Below are positions 52,348 through 59,141 of a DNA stretch of 64,000 bases, piece after piece (the first letter of the stretch is position 1; every line of letters begins with the position of its first letter). Below the pieces are notes generated by a model. The model made no database searches, was not told the origin of the DNA, and saw only the letters and a program-made list of their open reading frames with translations. The position numbers and the translations under genes were made by a program. The stretch is taken from positions 35,012 through 99,011 of the forward strand of contig NZ_BMHY01000003.1 in NCBI RefSeq assembly GCF_014641555.1, given 5' to 3'. Source of the DNA: Paenibacillus radicis (ex Gao et al. 2016) (lineage in GTDB: Bacteria; Bacillota; Bacilli; Paenibacillales; Paenibacillaceae).

Positions 52348-52391
52348 TTCCGCTTCAAATATACGACGAATGAGTGGAGCCCAAATCGACC
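52348..52391 (-). promoter_or_regulatory. ECF42-type promoter P3 (DGPF-sigma operon)
   Basis: Minus strand GGTCGA (52391-52386, one base off TGTCGA), 17-nt spacer, CGTCGTA (52368-52362), then AGCGGAAAT. Predicts that the sigma factor transcribes its own operon. Confidence 0.8.
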
Positions 52392-52435
52392 GCTTTCTTG
52401 AAAATTCGATATAGCGGAGATGAATTCCTTTGCTG

Positions 52436-52774
52436 CTACGCCAGAACCTCTACAGTGAAACCGCCAGGTGCAGCGACGTAGAAGGTCCATCCATGCGCCC
52501 TTTTAGGCGGGGCGACTGTAAAGCCGTCATTTTTCAAGCGTCGATGAATTTCATTCACCTTCTCTTCGCTTTCCTGAACAAAGCCGATATGAAAGGTTTT
52601 CGGATAGCTGACCTGACTGCCCTTCATCAAAGTCAATACCGATCCGTCATCATCCAGTAAAGCAGCGAAAGAATCGCCTCTTTCACCCGCAACAGTCAGT
52701 CCGAAATAGGTTTGCAAAAAAGTTTGTGCAGCCTTTACATCTGTCACCGTAAGATTAACATGATTCAATTTCAT
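52436..52774 (-). CDS. Small VOC-fold (glyoxalase-like) protein
   Basis: 112 residues forming one VOC unit: MKLNHVNLTVTDVKAAQTFLQTYFGL, SFAALLDDDGSVLTLM, THIGF-like FHIGFVQESEEKVNEIHRRL and FYVAAPGGFTVEVLA. A His in the first strand and Glu in the last could bind metal. Lies just upstream of the ECF42 promoter P3, so it is transcribed separately from 52775-52920, where I do not see an ECF42-like promoter. Function not predictable. Confidence 0.88.
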   Translation of the reverse strand: MKLNHVNLTVTDVKAAQTFLQTYFGLTVAGERGDSFAALLDDDGSVLTLMKGSQVSYPKTFHIGFVQESEEKVNEIHRRLKNDGFTVAPPKRAHGWTFYVAAPGGFTVEVLA

Positions 52775-52915
52775 ACCATCCGCATCCTCTCTTTGACAAC
52801 CGGTTATACATTCATAGTAGCACCTTCATGCAAATGATCATGTTACCGCAGACAGTGGTTGTTATTACTGAAATAACCCGTCACAGAGGTTGCAGCTATT
52901 ACTTTTAACTTACAA

Positions 52916-52940
52916 TGAAAAAAGCCGCATTTAGCGGCTT
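52916..52940 (-). terminator. Terminator of the first AraC/binding-protein gene
   Basis: AAGCCGC (52922-52928) pairs with GCGGCTT (52934-52940); the minus strand exits into TTTTTTCATT. Confidence 0.85.
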
Positions 52941-53021
52941 CTTCATCACAGACTGCTCTAATTACTAGCGGTCATTTATCATTTTCTGGACTTCTTTATA
53001 ACGCAGATTCAGCTTCAGCGC

Positions 53022-54008
53022 CTACTTCTGAGAGTCCATTACCTTCTGCACAAACTCGTCAACCGCTTCATCAACCAAGTATGGCCCATAGTTCCATTTG
53101 TCGCGGGTCACATTGATAACCCTGTTGTTCTTGATCGCAGGAACGGCTTGATACAGCGAACCACTGAATAGCTCCGTCATGGGTCCCATCTCTTCATCTG
53201 TCATTTGCGTGAAGAAGTAGTCCGCAGGCCGGTCGACCAAAGCTTCCATCTGCAAGGCTGTTCCGCCATCTGCGTACTGCTTGAATTGCTCCGGCATTTG
53301 AAAACCGAAATCTTTATAAATCAGTTTTCCTAAAGTGCCGCCCTCGCCGCCCAACAGAACCTCACCTTTATAAAGAATAAACGTTGCGGCTGTTGTGCCC
53401 GGCTTAATTTTGACATCAATCTGATCCCGGATACGCTGCAGCTTTTCCTCAAACTTCGCAATCCACGCCTCCGCTTCTTCTTTCTTGTTCATAACATCGC
53501 CTATCGTACGAAGCGTGTTCACGACGTCCGGATCTCCGCCCCATGCCACTGCCACAGTCGGAGCAATCTTCTGATACTTTTCATAAATATCTGGACTATA
53601 AAAGTCCGGCAATATAATCAAGTCAGGCTGCAAAGCGGCAATCGCCTCTACTTCGCCTAACCCTTCGCCAATACTCGCTACACCTGCCATGTCATCGGGA
53701 TACAGAGTAAGCGTCGTTTGATCAACGCCAACCGGCTTTAAGCCAAGTGGAAGCAAATAACCGCCGTATGAAATAACTACGGCAGCACTCGGTTCCGCTG
53801 GGATCTCCACTTGTCTCCCCAAACCGTCGGTAATTGTCTTTGTTTTCGACGGTGCATCGGTTGGCTGCTCGTTTTGCTGCTGGTTGTTTCCTTGTGCCCC
53901 CTGTTTCTCATTCGTTGCTGCTCCGCCGCATGCTGCCAGCAAAAGCGACAGACTAAACAATAGCGCCACTGCAAAAGTAGGTTTAAAACTTGCATTCATT
54001 TCATCCAC
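53022..54008 (-). other. Nested internal start: siderophore-binding lipoprotein from copy 1
   Basis: GTG at 54008 (MDEMNASFKP) with AAGG 8 nt upstream, or ATG at 53999, would begin a normal lipoprotein of about 328 or 325 residues with a 23-24-residue signal and lipobox LAAC. The Fur box at 54025-54039 sits 17 bp before it, as expected for a promoter region. The reading frame is the same as the AraC part, with no stop between. Confidence 0.6.
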
Positions 54009-54953
54009 ATCCCAAGCCTTATATTGATAATGATTATCTTTATTAACAATATAGTCTGTACCTGCTCGAGACTCAATGAACGATTTGGGCATAAAATTAG
54101 TAGAAATTGAACTTTTCATCCCTAACTTATGCATTTTGAACTGCGCGGGCGTGATCCCCGTCTGTTTTTTGAACAGGCGATTAAAGTAATACATATCCGT
54201 ATAGCCGACGCTTTCCGCGATATCGCGTACCGCAACATCCTCTTCAGCCAGCAGCGCTTTTGCCCGATTCATCCGGGTTTGAACTAAAAATTCGAGCGGG
54301 CTGCATTCATATTTGCGCTTGAATACCCGGGACAAATAGTGCGAACTGTAATGGAATAGATTCGCTAATGTCTCCATCGAGATCGCCTGACGATAATGGT
54401 CCTGAATGTACCGGGCAATTCCCTCTGCCAGATCGGTCGTTTCCGATTCCTCTGCTGAATCGAGTAGTTGGCGGAACTGCTCGTGAAGGAATTGATAGAA
54501 CAATCCGGTCACTTGCAAACGTGTCAGATCCCCTTCTTCTTTCCATTGCATATGCATCTGCTCCAGCAAAGAAAGCAGCGCCCAAGGCTGCTTGGCCTGA
54601 AACATATAAGACTGCATAAATGGAATAGGACTGCTCACTGCCTCATACGGAACTTGAATTGGTGTGTGTTCCAATACTGGCTTATAGAAGATCAGATAAT
54701 AGTCGAACGGCCGGTTGAAGCAGCTAATATTCAATAGGGCACCTTTTGCGCCATGGAGAAGTTGATTATTGGACGGCGACGTTTCTACTCCATCCAGAGA
54801 CAGACTAGCCTCTCCTTGATTAGTAAAAAGAAAAGCGCTGGATGGGAAACGGTAGGACTGCAGCTTCTCCCCCGGCTTCATCTTTATATGCCGAATATCC
54901 AGCAGCTTGATCGGCGTTTGGCTCATTCTTCGGATCATCTCCGGCCATTTCAT
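53022..54953 (-). CDS. AraC regulator continuous with a siderophore-binding lipoprotein, copy 1
   Basis: One 643-codon frame with two parts. Residues 1-290: AraC-type regulator (cupin-like N-terminus, then SMETLANLFHYSSHYLSRVFKRKY and VRDIAESVGYTDMYYFNRLFKKQTGITPAQF). Residues 319-342: a lipoprotein signal ending LLLAAC (Cys342). Residues 385-643: FecB/FhuD-type iron-siderophore binding domain (LGRQVEIPAEPSAAVVIS, GEVEAIAALQPDLIILPDFYSP). The about 28-residue link is encoded by a Fur box and a possible ribosome site. Bacillus Btr joins similar domains but lacks the signal peptide. The whole frame could give a membrane-tethered regulator, while an internal start gives the lipoprotein alone. 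GAGGTG precedes the first ATG. No iron permease is nearby. Confidence 0.85.
   Translation of the reverse strand: MKWPEMIRRMSQTPIKLLDIRHIKMKPGEKLQSYRFPSSAFLFTNQGEASLSLDGVETSPSNNQLLHGAKGALLNISCFNRPFDYYLIFYKPVLEHTPIQVPYEAVSSPIPFMQSYMFQAKQPWALLSLLEQMHMQWKEEGDLTRLQVTGLFYQFLHEQFRQLLDSAEESETTDLAEGIARYIQDHYRQAISMETLANLFHYSSHYLSRVFKRKYECSPLEFLVQTRMNRAKALLAEEDVAVRDIAESVGYTDMYYFNRLFKKQTGITPAQFKMHKLGMKSSISTNFMPKSFIESRAGTDYIVNKDNHYQYKAWDVDEMNASFKPTFAVALLFSLSLLLAACGGAATNEKQGAQGNNQQQNEQPTDAPSKTKTITDGLGRQVEIPAEPSAAVVISYGGYLLPLGLKPVGVDQTTLTLYPDDMAGVASIGEGLGEVEAIAALQPDLIILPDFYSPDIYEKYQKIAPTVAVAWGGDPDVVNTLRTIGDVMNKKEEAEAWIAKFEEKLQRIRDQIDVKIKPGTTAATFILYKGEVLLGGEGGTLGKLIYKDFGFQMPEQFKQYADGGTALQMEALVDRPADYFFTQMTDEEMGPMTELFSGSLYQAVPAIKNNRVINVTRDKWNYGPYLVDEAVDEFVQKVMDSQK
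54025..54039. promoter_or_regulatory. Fur box inside coding sequence, copy 1
   Basis: TGATAATGATTATCT matches TGATAATNATTATCA at 13 of 14 defined bases. It encodes D-N-H-Y-Q on the minus strand between the AraC and lipoprotein parts. Confidence 0.85.
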
Positions 54954-54972
54954 CAGAACACCTCGAAACTCT

Positions 54973-54990
54973 ATAATGTCTCTTCATTAT
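54973..54990. promoter_or_regulatory. ATAATG-N6-CATTAT palindrome before copy 1
   Basis: Perfect 6-6-6 inverted repeat 20 bp upstream of the start ATG. Possible operator for the regulator itself; could be chance. Confidence 0.3.
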
Positions 54991-55059
54991 TTCAAATTTT
55001 GTATATAAAAGAAATGAAAATAGTCCGCTGCTGCCGTTGCTGTTGCCGCTTAGCATTCA

Positions 55060-55270
55060 TGTCAGTTAGCGAAGCAGCTTCGTTAATTAATGAACCTGCA
55101 TTCGCTAATGTTGCTAACTAGAGGGATACCATTGCTTCGTGCGAACCTATTTTCGCTATTCATGAACCTAGGTTCACCAGTAGCGAAGTTAGGTTCGCTA
55201 TCCCTGGAATGGAGATTAAAACGCCTCTTACAGCGAAGTTCACTTCGTTAATTAACGTATCTGCTTCGTT
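55060..55270. repeat. Second cluster of AGCGAA/TTCGCT palindromes
   Basis: Occupies the middle of the 447-bp gap between the two AraC/lipoprotein genes. One exact AGCGAA-N6-TTCGCT lies at 55182-55199; degenerate ones (AGCGAAGCAGCTTCGTT, GCGAACCTATTTTCGCT, GAACCTAGGTTC, AGCGAAGTTCACTTCGTT) surround it. These are the same building blocks as in the array at 34898-35924, including the GAACC-GGTTC spacer. The rest of the gap holds a terminator (55336-55363) and the start region of copy 1. Confidence 0.8.
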
Positions 55271-55335
55271 ATCCGGAGGAGCCAAGCTACTTTAAGCTCC
55301 TTCAAATTCAAACTCAAATTCCTCTATAAAAAGCA

Positions 55336-55363
55336 CAAAAACGGCCAGCTTATACGCTGACCG
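55336..55363 (-). terminator. Terminator of the second AraC/binding-protein gene
   Basis: CGGTCAGC/GCTGGCCG stem (one mismatch) on the minus strand, followed by TTTTTG. Confidence 0.75.
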
Positions 55364-55400
55364 CCTGACACATCCTCTATGCATTCGAAAACTTCTTCCC

Positions 55401-56426
55401 CTATTCCCCCAGGAAGCTCTTCACAATGAAGTCCAGCTGTCCTTCCAGGGAAATGGGGTCGTTGTAATAGGAGCCTTTTTCATGAATCCAAAAAACGCGA
55501 TTGTCTTTAACGGCAGGGAGCGACTTCCACAGCTTGCTTTCGTACACGACATTGGCATCGCCGTCATCCCATCCCCAGTTGCTTGTGAAAATATAATCGC
55601 CAGCATACTCCGGCAATAATTCCAGCGTGAAGTCCGCTCCGAAATTGCTGCCGTCAATCAGCTTATCTTGGATGATTTTTGGCGCCTTCAATTCCAGGTC
55701 ACCGTGAATGATTTCGCCGCCTCTGCCGCCTTTATTTCCCCAAGCGTAGATCCCTTTCGCATAAGGCTGAAGAATCGAAACAGTTTTGTCCCCCACCACG
55801 GCTTCAATCTTTGGCTTCAACTCGGCAATTTTCGCATTCCATTCTTCCACCCATTGTTGAGCGAGCTCTTCCCGGCCTGTTATTTTACCAAACTCGACCA
55901 ATAGCTCTGCCGGCGTTCCTGCTCCGTATTTCAGACGGACAACCGGTGCGATTCGAGCCAGCTTCTCGTAGTCTGCTTCGTCAATATAATCAAACGCGAT
56001 GATCAAATCCGGATTCAAATCCAGAATTGCCTCTGCGCTAGGCTCTTCTCCAATGTCGACAATATCATCCAGCTTGCCTGCGTGAAAAGGACTCTGCAGC
56101 GACTCGCGCGTAGCTGCTATCGGCTTAATGTCCAGCGCCAGCAGGTTGCCGATTGCGCTTCCCGTCAGGTCGATAATCCGCTTGGGATCAGCAGGAATCG
56201 TTACCTTCCCCTTGCCGTCTGTATAAGTTTTAGTAGCGGCAACTGCTTCGGTTGGCTTCGGCGTTTCCGCATTCGTTCCTTGTGTTGTCCCTGTCGTCGC
56301 TGAACCGTTGCCGCCGGACTGGTTATTAACCGAATTGGAAGGCGTGGAGCAGGCGCTAATTAACAAGGTTAAGCATAACAGCAAAGTTGCTGCAGCCATT
56401 GAAGTCGACTTATGTACTCTATTCAC
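55401..56426 (-). other. Nested internal start: siderophore-binding lipoprotein from copy 2
   Basis: GTG at 56426 with AGGAGAGGG 6 nt upstream, one of the best ribosome sites in the window, starts MNRVHKSTSMAAATLLLCL and reaches lipobox ISAC after 25 residues. The product would be a 341-residue lipoprotein. The internal Fur box is 25 bp upstream. This strongly suggests that the lipoprotein is also made on its own. Confidence 0.75.
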
Positions 56427-57386
56427 GGATAACCCTCTCCTCTTGCCTAACTGATAATCGTTCTCGTAGTCATTGACACTATAGCACCGGAAATCAGCAG
56501 CAACAAGGGCAGATTTCATACGGGGCTTGGGCAATTTTGATACAGCTTCTTTCCCTTGATATGCGGTTCTGAACTGAGTTGGAGTCATACCGTAGCTTTT
56601 TTTAAAGGTGCGGCTCAACGTATGGGCATCCGGATAGCCAGCAAGCTCGGCAATATGCTGAAGGGAGATATCGGTCATCGTTAAATAAGCTGCAGCCCTT
56701 TTCATGCGTATGTGCGTCAAATAACGGATTGGACTTTCATTCATTCGTTTTTTGAACAGCTTGGTCAAATAACTAACGCTGCAATCAAACAGCTCTGCCA
56801 TCGCCTCTAAGGTAAGAGGCTCCATGTAATGATCGTTCATATAGCGAAGCACCTGCGCCATCAGGTCGGGATGAACAGGTCTTATTCCTTGCAGCTGCAT
56901 CTGGGACAGAAGCTCATGAACGAATTGTTGAAACAACGTTCTTGCATGAAAAGCATCCAACGGATTCATCTTCATCCATTCCTCATACATATGCCTCAGC
57001 TTCTCTATCAAAGGTAAAGGATATAGTGGAACGAAGCTGTACTGGTATAGAAACGGATTTTCCATCTCGCCCTGCTGCCCTAACTGTTTCATAGACGAAG
57101 GCAGCATCATGACCGCCTTATATAAGACGAGGTAATACTCGAAGCGCTCCTCTGCTGTGATATGAAGGCGTGCGCCGCGACCGCCATGCAAAATATAATT
57201 CCGGCTCATGAACTGCAATTTATCATCCAACTGCACTTGAGCACAACCTTGCTGTATATATATAAATGCGCTGGCTGGCAACCGGTATTCCGGCATCTCC
57301 TCGCCGCTCTCCAGCGTCCCGAAGCGGATATCCAGCACCTTTATAGAAGCATGATTCCAATGCGCAATATGATCATTCACTTTCAT
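55401..57386 (-). CDS. AraC regulator continuous with a siderophore-binding lipoprotein, copy 2
   Basis: Paralogue of the gene before it, 661 codons. AraC part at residues 1-285 (TLEAMAELFDCSVSYLTKLFKKRM; LQHIAELAGYPDAHTLSRTFKKSYGMTPTQF); link at 286-320; lipoprotein signal from residue 321 ending LLISAC (Cys346); low-complexity Gly/Asn/Thr linker; then a Peripla_BP_2 siderophore domain (KVTIPADPKRIIDLTG, SAEAILDLNPDLIIAFDYID). Fur boxes lie both before the gene and inside the link. AGGAGG is 13 nt from the ATG, farther than usual, so the AraC part may be weakly translated. Likely iron-siderophore capture plus local regulation. No permease gene is near. Confidence 0.85.
   Translation of the reverse strand: MKVNDHIAHWNHASIKVLDIRFGTLESGEEMPEYRLPASAFIYIQQGCAQVQLDDKLQFMSRNYILHGGRGARLHITAEERFEYYLVLYKAVMMLPSSMKQLGQQGEMENPFLYQYSFVPLYPLPLIEKLRHMYEEWMKMNPLDAFHARTLFQQFVHELLSQMQLQGIRPVHPDLMAQVLRYMNDHYMEPLTLEAMAELFDCSVSYLTKLFKKRMNESPIRYLTHIRMKRAAAYLTMTDISLQHIAELAGYPDAHTLSRTFKKSYGMTPTQFRTAYQGKEAVSKLPKPRMKSALVAADFRCYSVNDYENDYQLGKRRGLSVNRVHKSTSMAAATLLLCLTLLISACSTPSNSVNNQSGGNGSATTGTTQGTNAETPKPTEAVAATKTYTDGKGKVTIPADPKRIIDLTGSAIGNLLALDIKPIAATRESLQSPFHAGKLDDIVDIGEEPSAEAILDLNPDLIIAFDYIDEADYEKLARIAPVVRLKYGAGTPAELLVEFGKITGREELAQQWVEEWNAKIAELKPKIEAVVGDKTVSILQPYAKGIYAWGNKGGRGGEIIHGDLELKAPKIIQDKLIDGSNFGADFTLELLPEYAGDYIFTSNWGWDDGDANVVYESKLWKSLPAVKDNRVFWIHEKGSYYNDPISLEGQLDFIVKSFLGE
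56452..56466. promoter_or_regulatory. Fur box inside coding sequence, copy 2
   Basis: TGATAATCGTTCTCG matches 11 of 14 defined bases of the Fur consensus and encodes E-N-D-Y-Q in the minus frame. Confidence 0.65.
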
Positions 57387-57435
57387 TGCCGTTATCCATC
57401 CTCCTCTTGAAATGAGGGCTTTTTCCCTATTATAT

Positions 57436-57450
57436 TGATAACGATTCTCA
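57436..57450. promoter_or_regulatory. Fur box before the second AraC/lipoprotein gene
   Basis: TGATAACGATTCTCA matches 12 of 14 defined bases; 49 bp before the start ATG. Confidence 0.75.
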
Positions 57451-57509
57451 ACGTAAAGAAAAAGAAGGGAGAGTCCGAGTTATTCGTTATTCAGAGGTTC
57501 ACTCACTAA

Positions 57510-57538
57510 TTGACCACATTCCACCAATCGATTACAAT
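57510..57538 (+). promoter_or_regulatory. Sigma-A promoter of the leader ORF and methyltransferase
   Basis: TTGACC, 17-nt spacer, TACAAT. Transcription should begin near 57545, so the leader ORF and hairpins lie in the 5' untranslated region. Confidence 0.7.
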
Positions 57539-57570
57539 AATTTCAACTATTAGGAAAGTGAGTGATTTTC

Positions 57571-57627
57571 ATGCAAATACACAAATCCAACTCCAAGATG
57601 TCCGTCTCTGAGGTACGGAAGGGATAA
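57571..57627 (+). CDS. 18-residue leader peptide
   Basis: Short ORF MQIHKSNSKMSVSEVRKG, stop TAA at 57625. It begins about 26 nt after the predicted transcription start, with a weak AAGTGAG ribosome site. Its last three codons (CGG AAG GGA) and first bases of the stop form the left arm of a hairpin. This is the arrangement of leader peptides that control a downstream gene through ribosome position. Whether it is translated is not known. Confidence 0.5.
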   Translation: MQIHKSNSKMSVSEVRKG

Positions 57628-57670
57628 ATCGAATAATCCCTTCCGCTAAATTTGTTAACACGCGGAGGGA
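57616..57670 (+). promoter_or_regulatory. Candidate translational attenuator of the methyltransferase gene
   Basis: Three segments: A CGGAAGGGAT (57616-57625), B ATCCCTTCCGC (57636-57646), C GCGGAGGGA (57662-57670, the ribosome site). A-B is a perfect 10-bp hairpin; B-C pairs 9 bp with one bulged T and would hide the ribosome site. The two structures exclude each other, so ribosomes on the leader ORF (over A) would favour B-C and block translation. Confidence 0.6.
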
Positions 57671-57675
57671 AATCT

Positions 57676-58446
57676 ATGTCTTTTAGCTACTATGGGCCGT
57701 TATGTACAGCGGTCTACGATCACACGAAAAAAGTCGGTCAATCATTCGGTGGAGATATCGAATATTACTCTGAAAGACTTAAGCATTGCAAGGGACGCAT
57801 ACTGGAACCAATGGTTGGATCTGGACGTGTCTTGATCCCGCTGCTTGAAGGCGGACTGCAGGTAGACGGAATCGACTATTCACCCGAAATGCTGGCATCC
57901 TGCAGACAGCGCTGCGAGGAGCGGGGACTGAAAGCCGAATTGCTTCAAGCCGATCTGCAACAGCTTTCTTTGCCTCAACGATATGAGGCGATTATTATTC
58001 CGGGCGGCTCTTTCTTGCTTATCGAAAAACGTGAGGAATCGTTAAACGTCTTAAGACGCCTGTACGACCATCTTCAACCGGGAGGACGCCTTCTTCTCGA
58101 TCTGTTCCTGCCGGATTCCGCTAACGATGGCAGTCAATTTGGCGGGAATTCAACGTTCCACTTGCCGGACGGGGATATCATTACGATGGAAGGCAAGCTT
58201 GTGGAATTCGATCTATTTCATCAATATAAAATTTCCTATCTGAAATATGAGAAGTGGCGCAACGGCGTGCTGCTGCAAACCGAACTGCAGCGATTGGCAC
58301 TGCGCTGGTACGGCGTAGAGGAATTTAAACTGGTATTGGAGAATATCGGCTTCACCGACGTCGTCATCTCGGCCGATTTCGAATACGGCAAAGCTCCTAA
58401 CAGCGGAAATCAGAAGTTTGTATATGAAGCTGTGAGAAAAGAATAG
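57676..58446 (+). CDS. Class I SAM-dependent methyltransferase
   Basis: 256 residues. SAM-binding motif I ILEPMVGSGRVLIPLLEGG near residue 45, VDGIDYSPEMLASC (acidic motif II), LLQADLQQLSLP and EAIIIPGGSFLLI, then LQPGGRLLLDLF; the C-terminal sheet carries the acceptor part. Resembles small-molecule methyltransferases of the UbiE/YodH type; the substrate is unknown. ATG at 57676 fixed by GGAGGGA, which is also arm C of the attenuator. Own promoter and terminator. Confidence 0.9.
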   Translation: MSFSYYGPLCTAVYDHTKKVGQSFGGDIEYYSERLKHCKGRILEPMVGSGRVLIPLLEGGLQVDGIDYSPEMLASCRQRCEERGLKAELLQADLQQLSLPQRYEAIIIPGGSFLLIEKREESLNVLRRLYDHLQPGGRLLLDLFLPDSANDGSQFGGNSTFHLPDGDIITMEGKLVEFDLFHQYKISYLKYEKWRNGVLLQTELQRLALRWYGVEEFKLVLENIGFTDVVISADFEYGKAPNSGNQKFVYEAVRKE

Positions 58447-58452
58447 CGATTC

Positions 58453-58480
58453 AGCCGCCAATAATATGGCGGCTTTTTTT
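58453..58480 (+). terminator. Terminator of the methyltransferase gene
   Basis: AGCCGCCA (58453-58460) pairs with TGGCGGCT (58467-58474), followed by TTTTTT. Confidence 0.88.
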
Positions 58481-58485
58481 CATGA

Positions 58486-58962
58486 CTATAGCTCCATTAT
58501 TTTCTCGTAACCGATTAACGTCATTTTATCGTTCACAACTTGCGAAAACTCGGTTCGCTTGTAGCCCATCTTTTCATAGAGATAGCAATTACCCGCTTCT
58601 TGCAGTACGGTCTCCAGCTCCCACCTTCTGGCATCGCTATACATCTGCTCAATGAGTGCAAAGACCTGTTGTGCAATGCCTTTTCCTTGATGATCCGGCA
58701 CGATAAATAGCGGGCTGATCCGGTAAACCTGAATCTCTTTCGTTACGATTCGGATGGCGCCAACTGCCTCGCCATCATTTTTTATGAGGTAATACTGGGT
58801 GAAGGATTGATTAATACGGTTAACAATAAGGTCAATCGGTTCATTGGCCGGACTTGTATCATAATCCCGGTAGTTTTCCAGCAAAGGCAGAAACGCTTCA
58901 ATCTGCATCGCATGAATAACTGCTGCATCTTCCAATCCGGACTTGCTCAAAGAAACACTCAT
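58486..58962 (-). CDS. GNAT N-acetyltransferase
   Basis: 158 residues from the ATG at 58962 (MSVSLSKSGLEDAAVIHAMQ), where a GGGGG lies 10 nt upstream; an in-frame ATG at 59028 with GGAAGG very close to it is an alternative and would add 22 residues. Acetyl-CoA loop VPDHQGKGIAQQVFALIEQ, then GNCYLYEKMGYKRTEF, the usual end of the fold. AVGAIRIVTKE and ISPLFIVP are the central strands. Substrate unknown. A strong hairpin lies upstream. Confidence 0.87.
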   Translation of the reverse strand: MSVSLSKSGLEDAAVIHAMQIEAFLPLLENYRDYDTSPANEPIDLIVNRINQSFTQYYLIKNDGEAVGAIRIVTKEIQVYRISPLFIVPDHQGKGIAQQVFALIEQMYSDARRWELETVLQEAGNCYLYEKMGYKRTEFSQVVNDKMTLIGYEKIMEL

Positions 58963-59040
58963 GAAAGCTATACCCCCAATCGTTATCTCAGCATCAATGC
59001 TATACATCAGTTCGCTATTCGTGTTCATATCCCTTCCAAT

Positions 59041-59078
59041 TTTGGAACCTCGCGCATCTCCCAGCGCGAGGTTCCAAA
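59041..59078. other. 15-bp perfect hairpin upstream of the GNAT gene
   Basis: TTTGGAACCTCGCGC pairs with GCGCGAGGTTCCAAA, loop 8 nt. It is 64 bp after the lipoprotein gene on the minus strand but has no T tract, so it may be a terminator without U-run, a leader structure, or an operator. Confidence 0.5.
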
Positions 59079-59141
59079 TTAGGCAGCCAAATAGGCCGAC
59101 AGCCTATTCAATAGGTGCCAGCCTGTTCAGGTGTAAGCTGC

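Noticed and set aside
52293..52490. N-terminal extension of the DGPF protein
   Set aside because: It would translate across the ECF42-type promoter; the ATG at 52292 has a clear GGGAGG site.
53022..57386. Sequencing error (lost stop codon) as sole explanation of the AraC-lipoprotein frames
   Set aside because: It would have to occur independently in two diverged paralogues at the same place; not excluded, but less likely than a real continuous frame.
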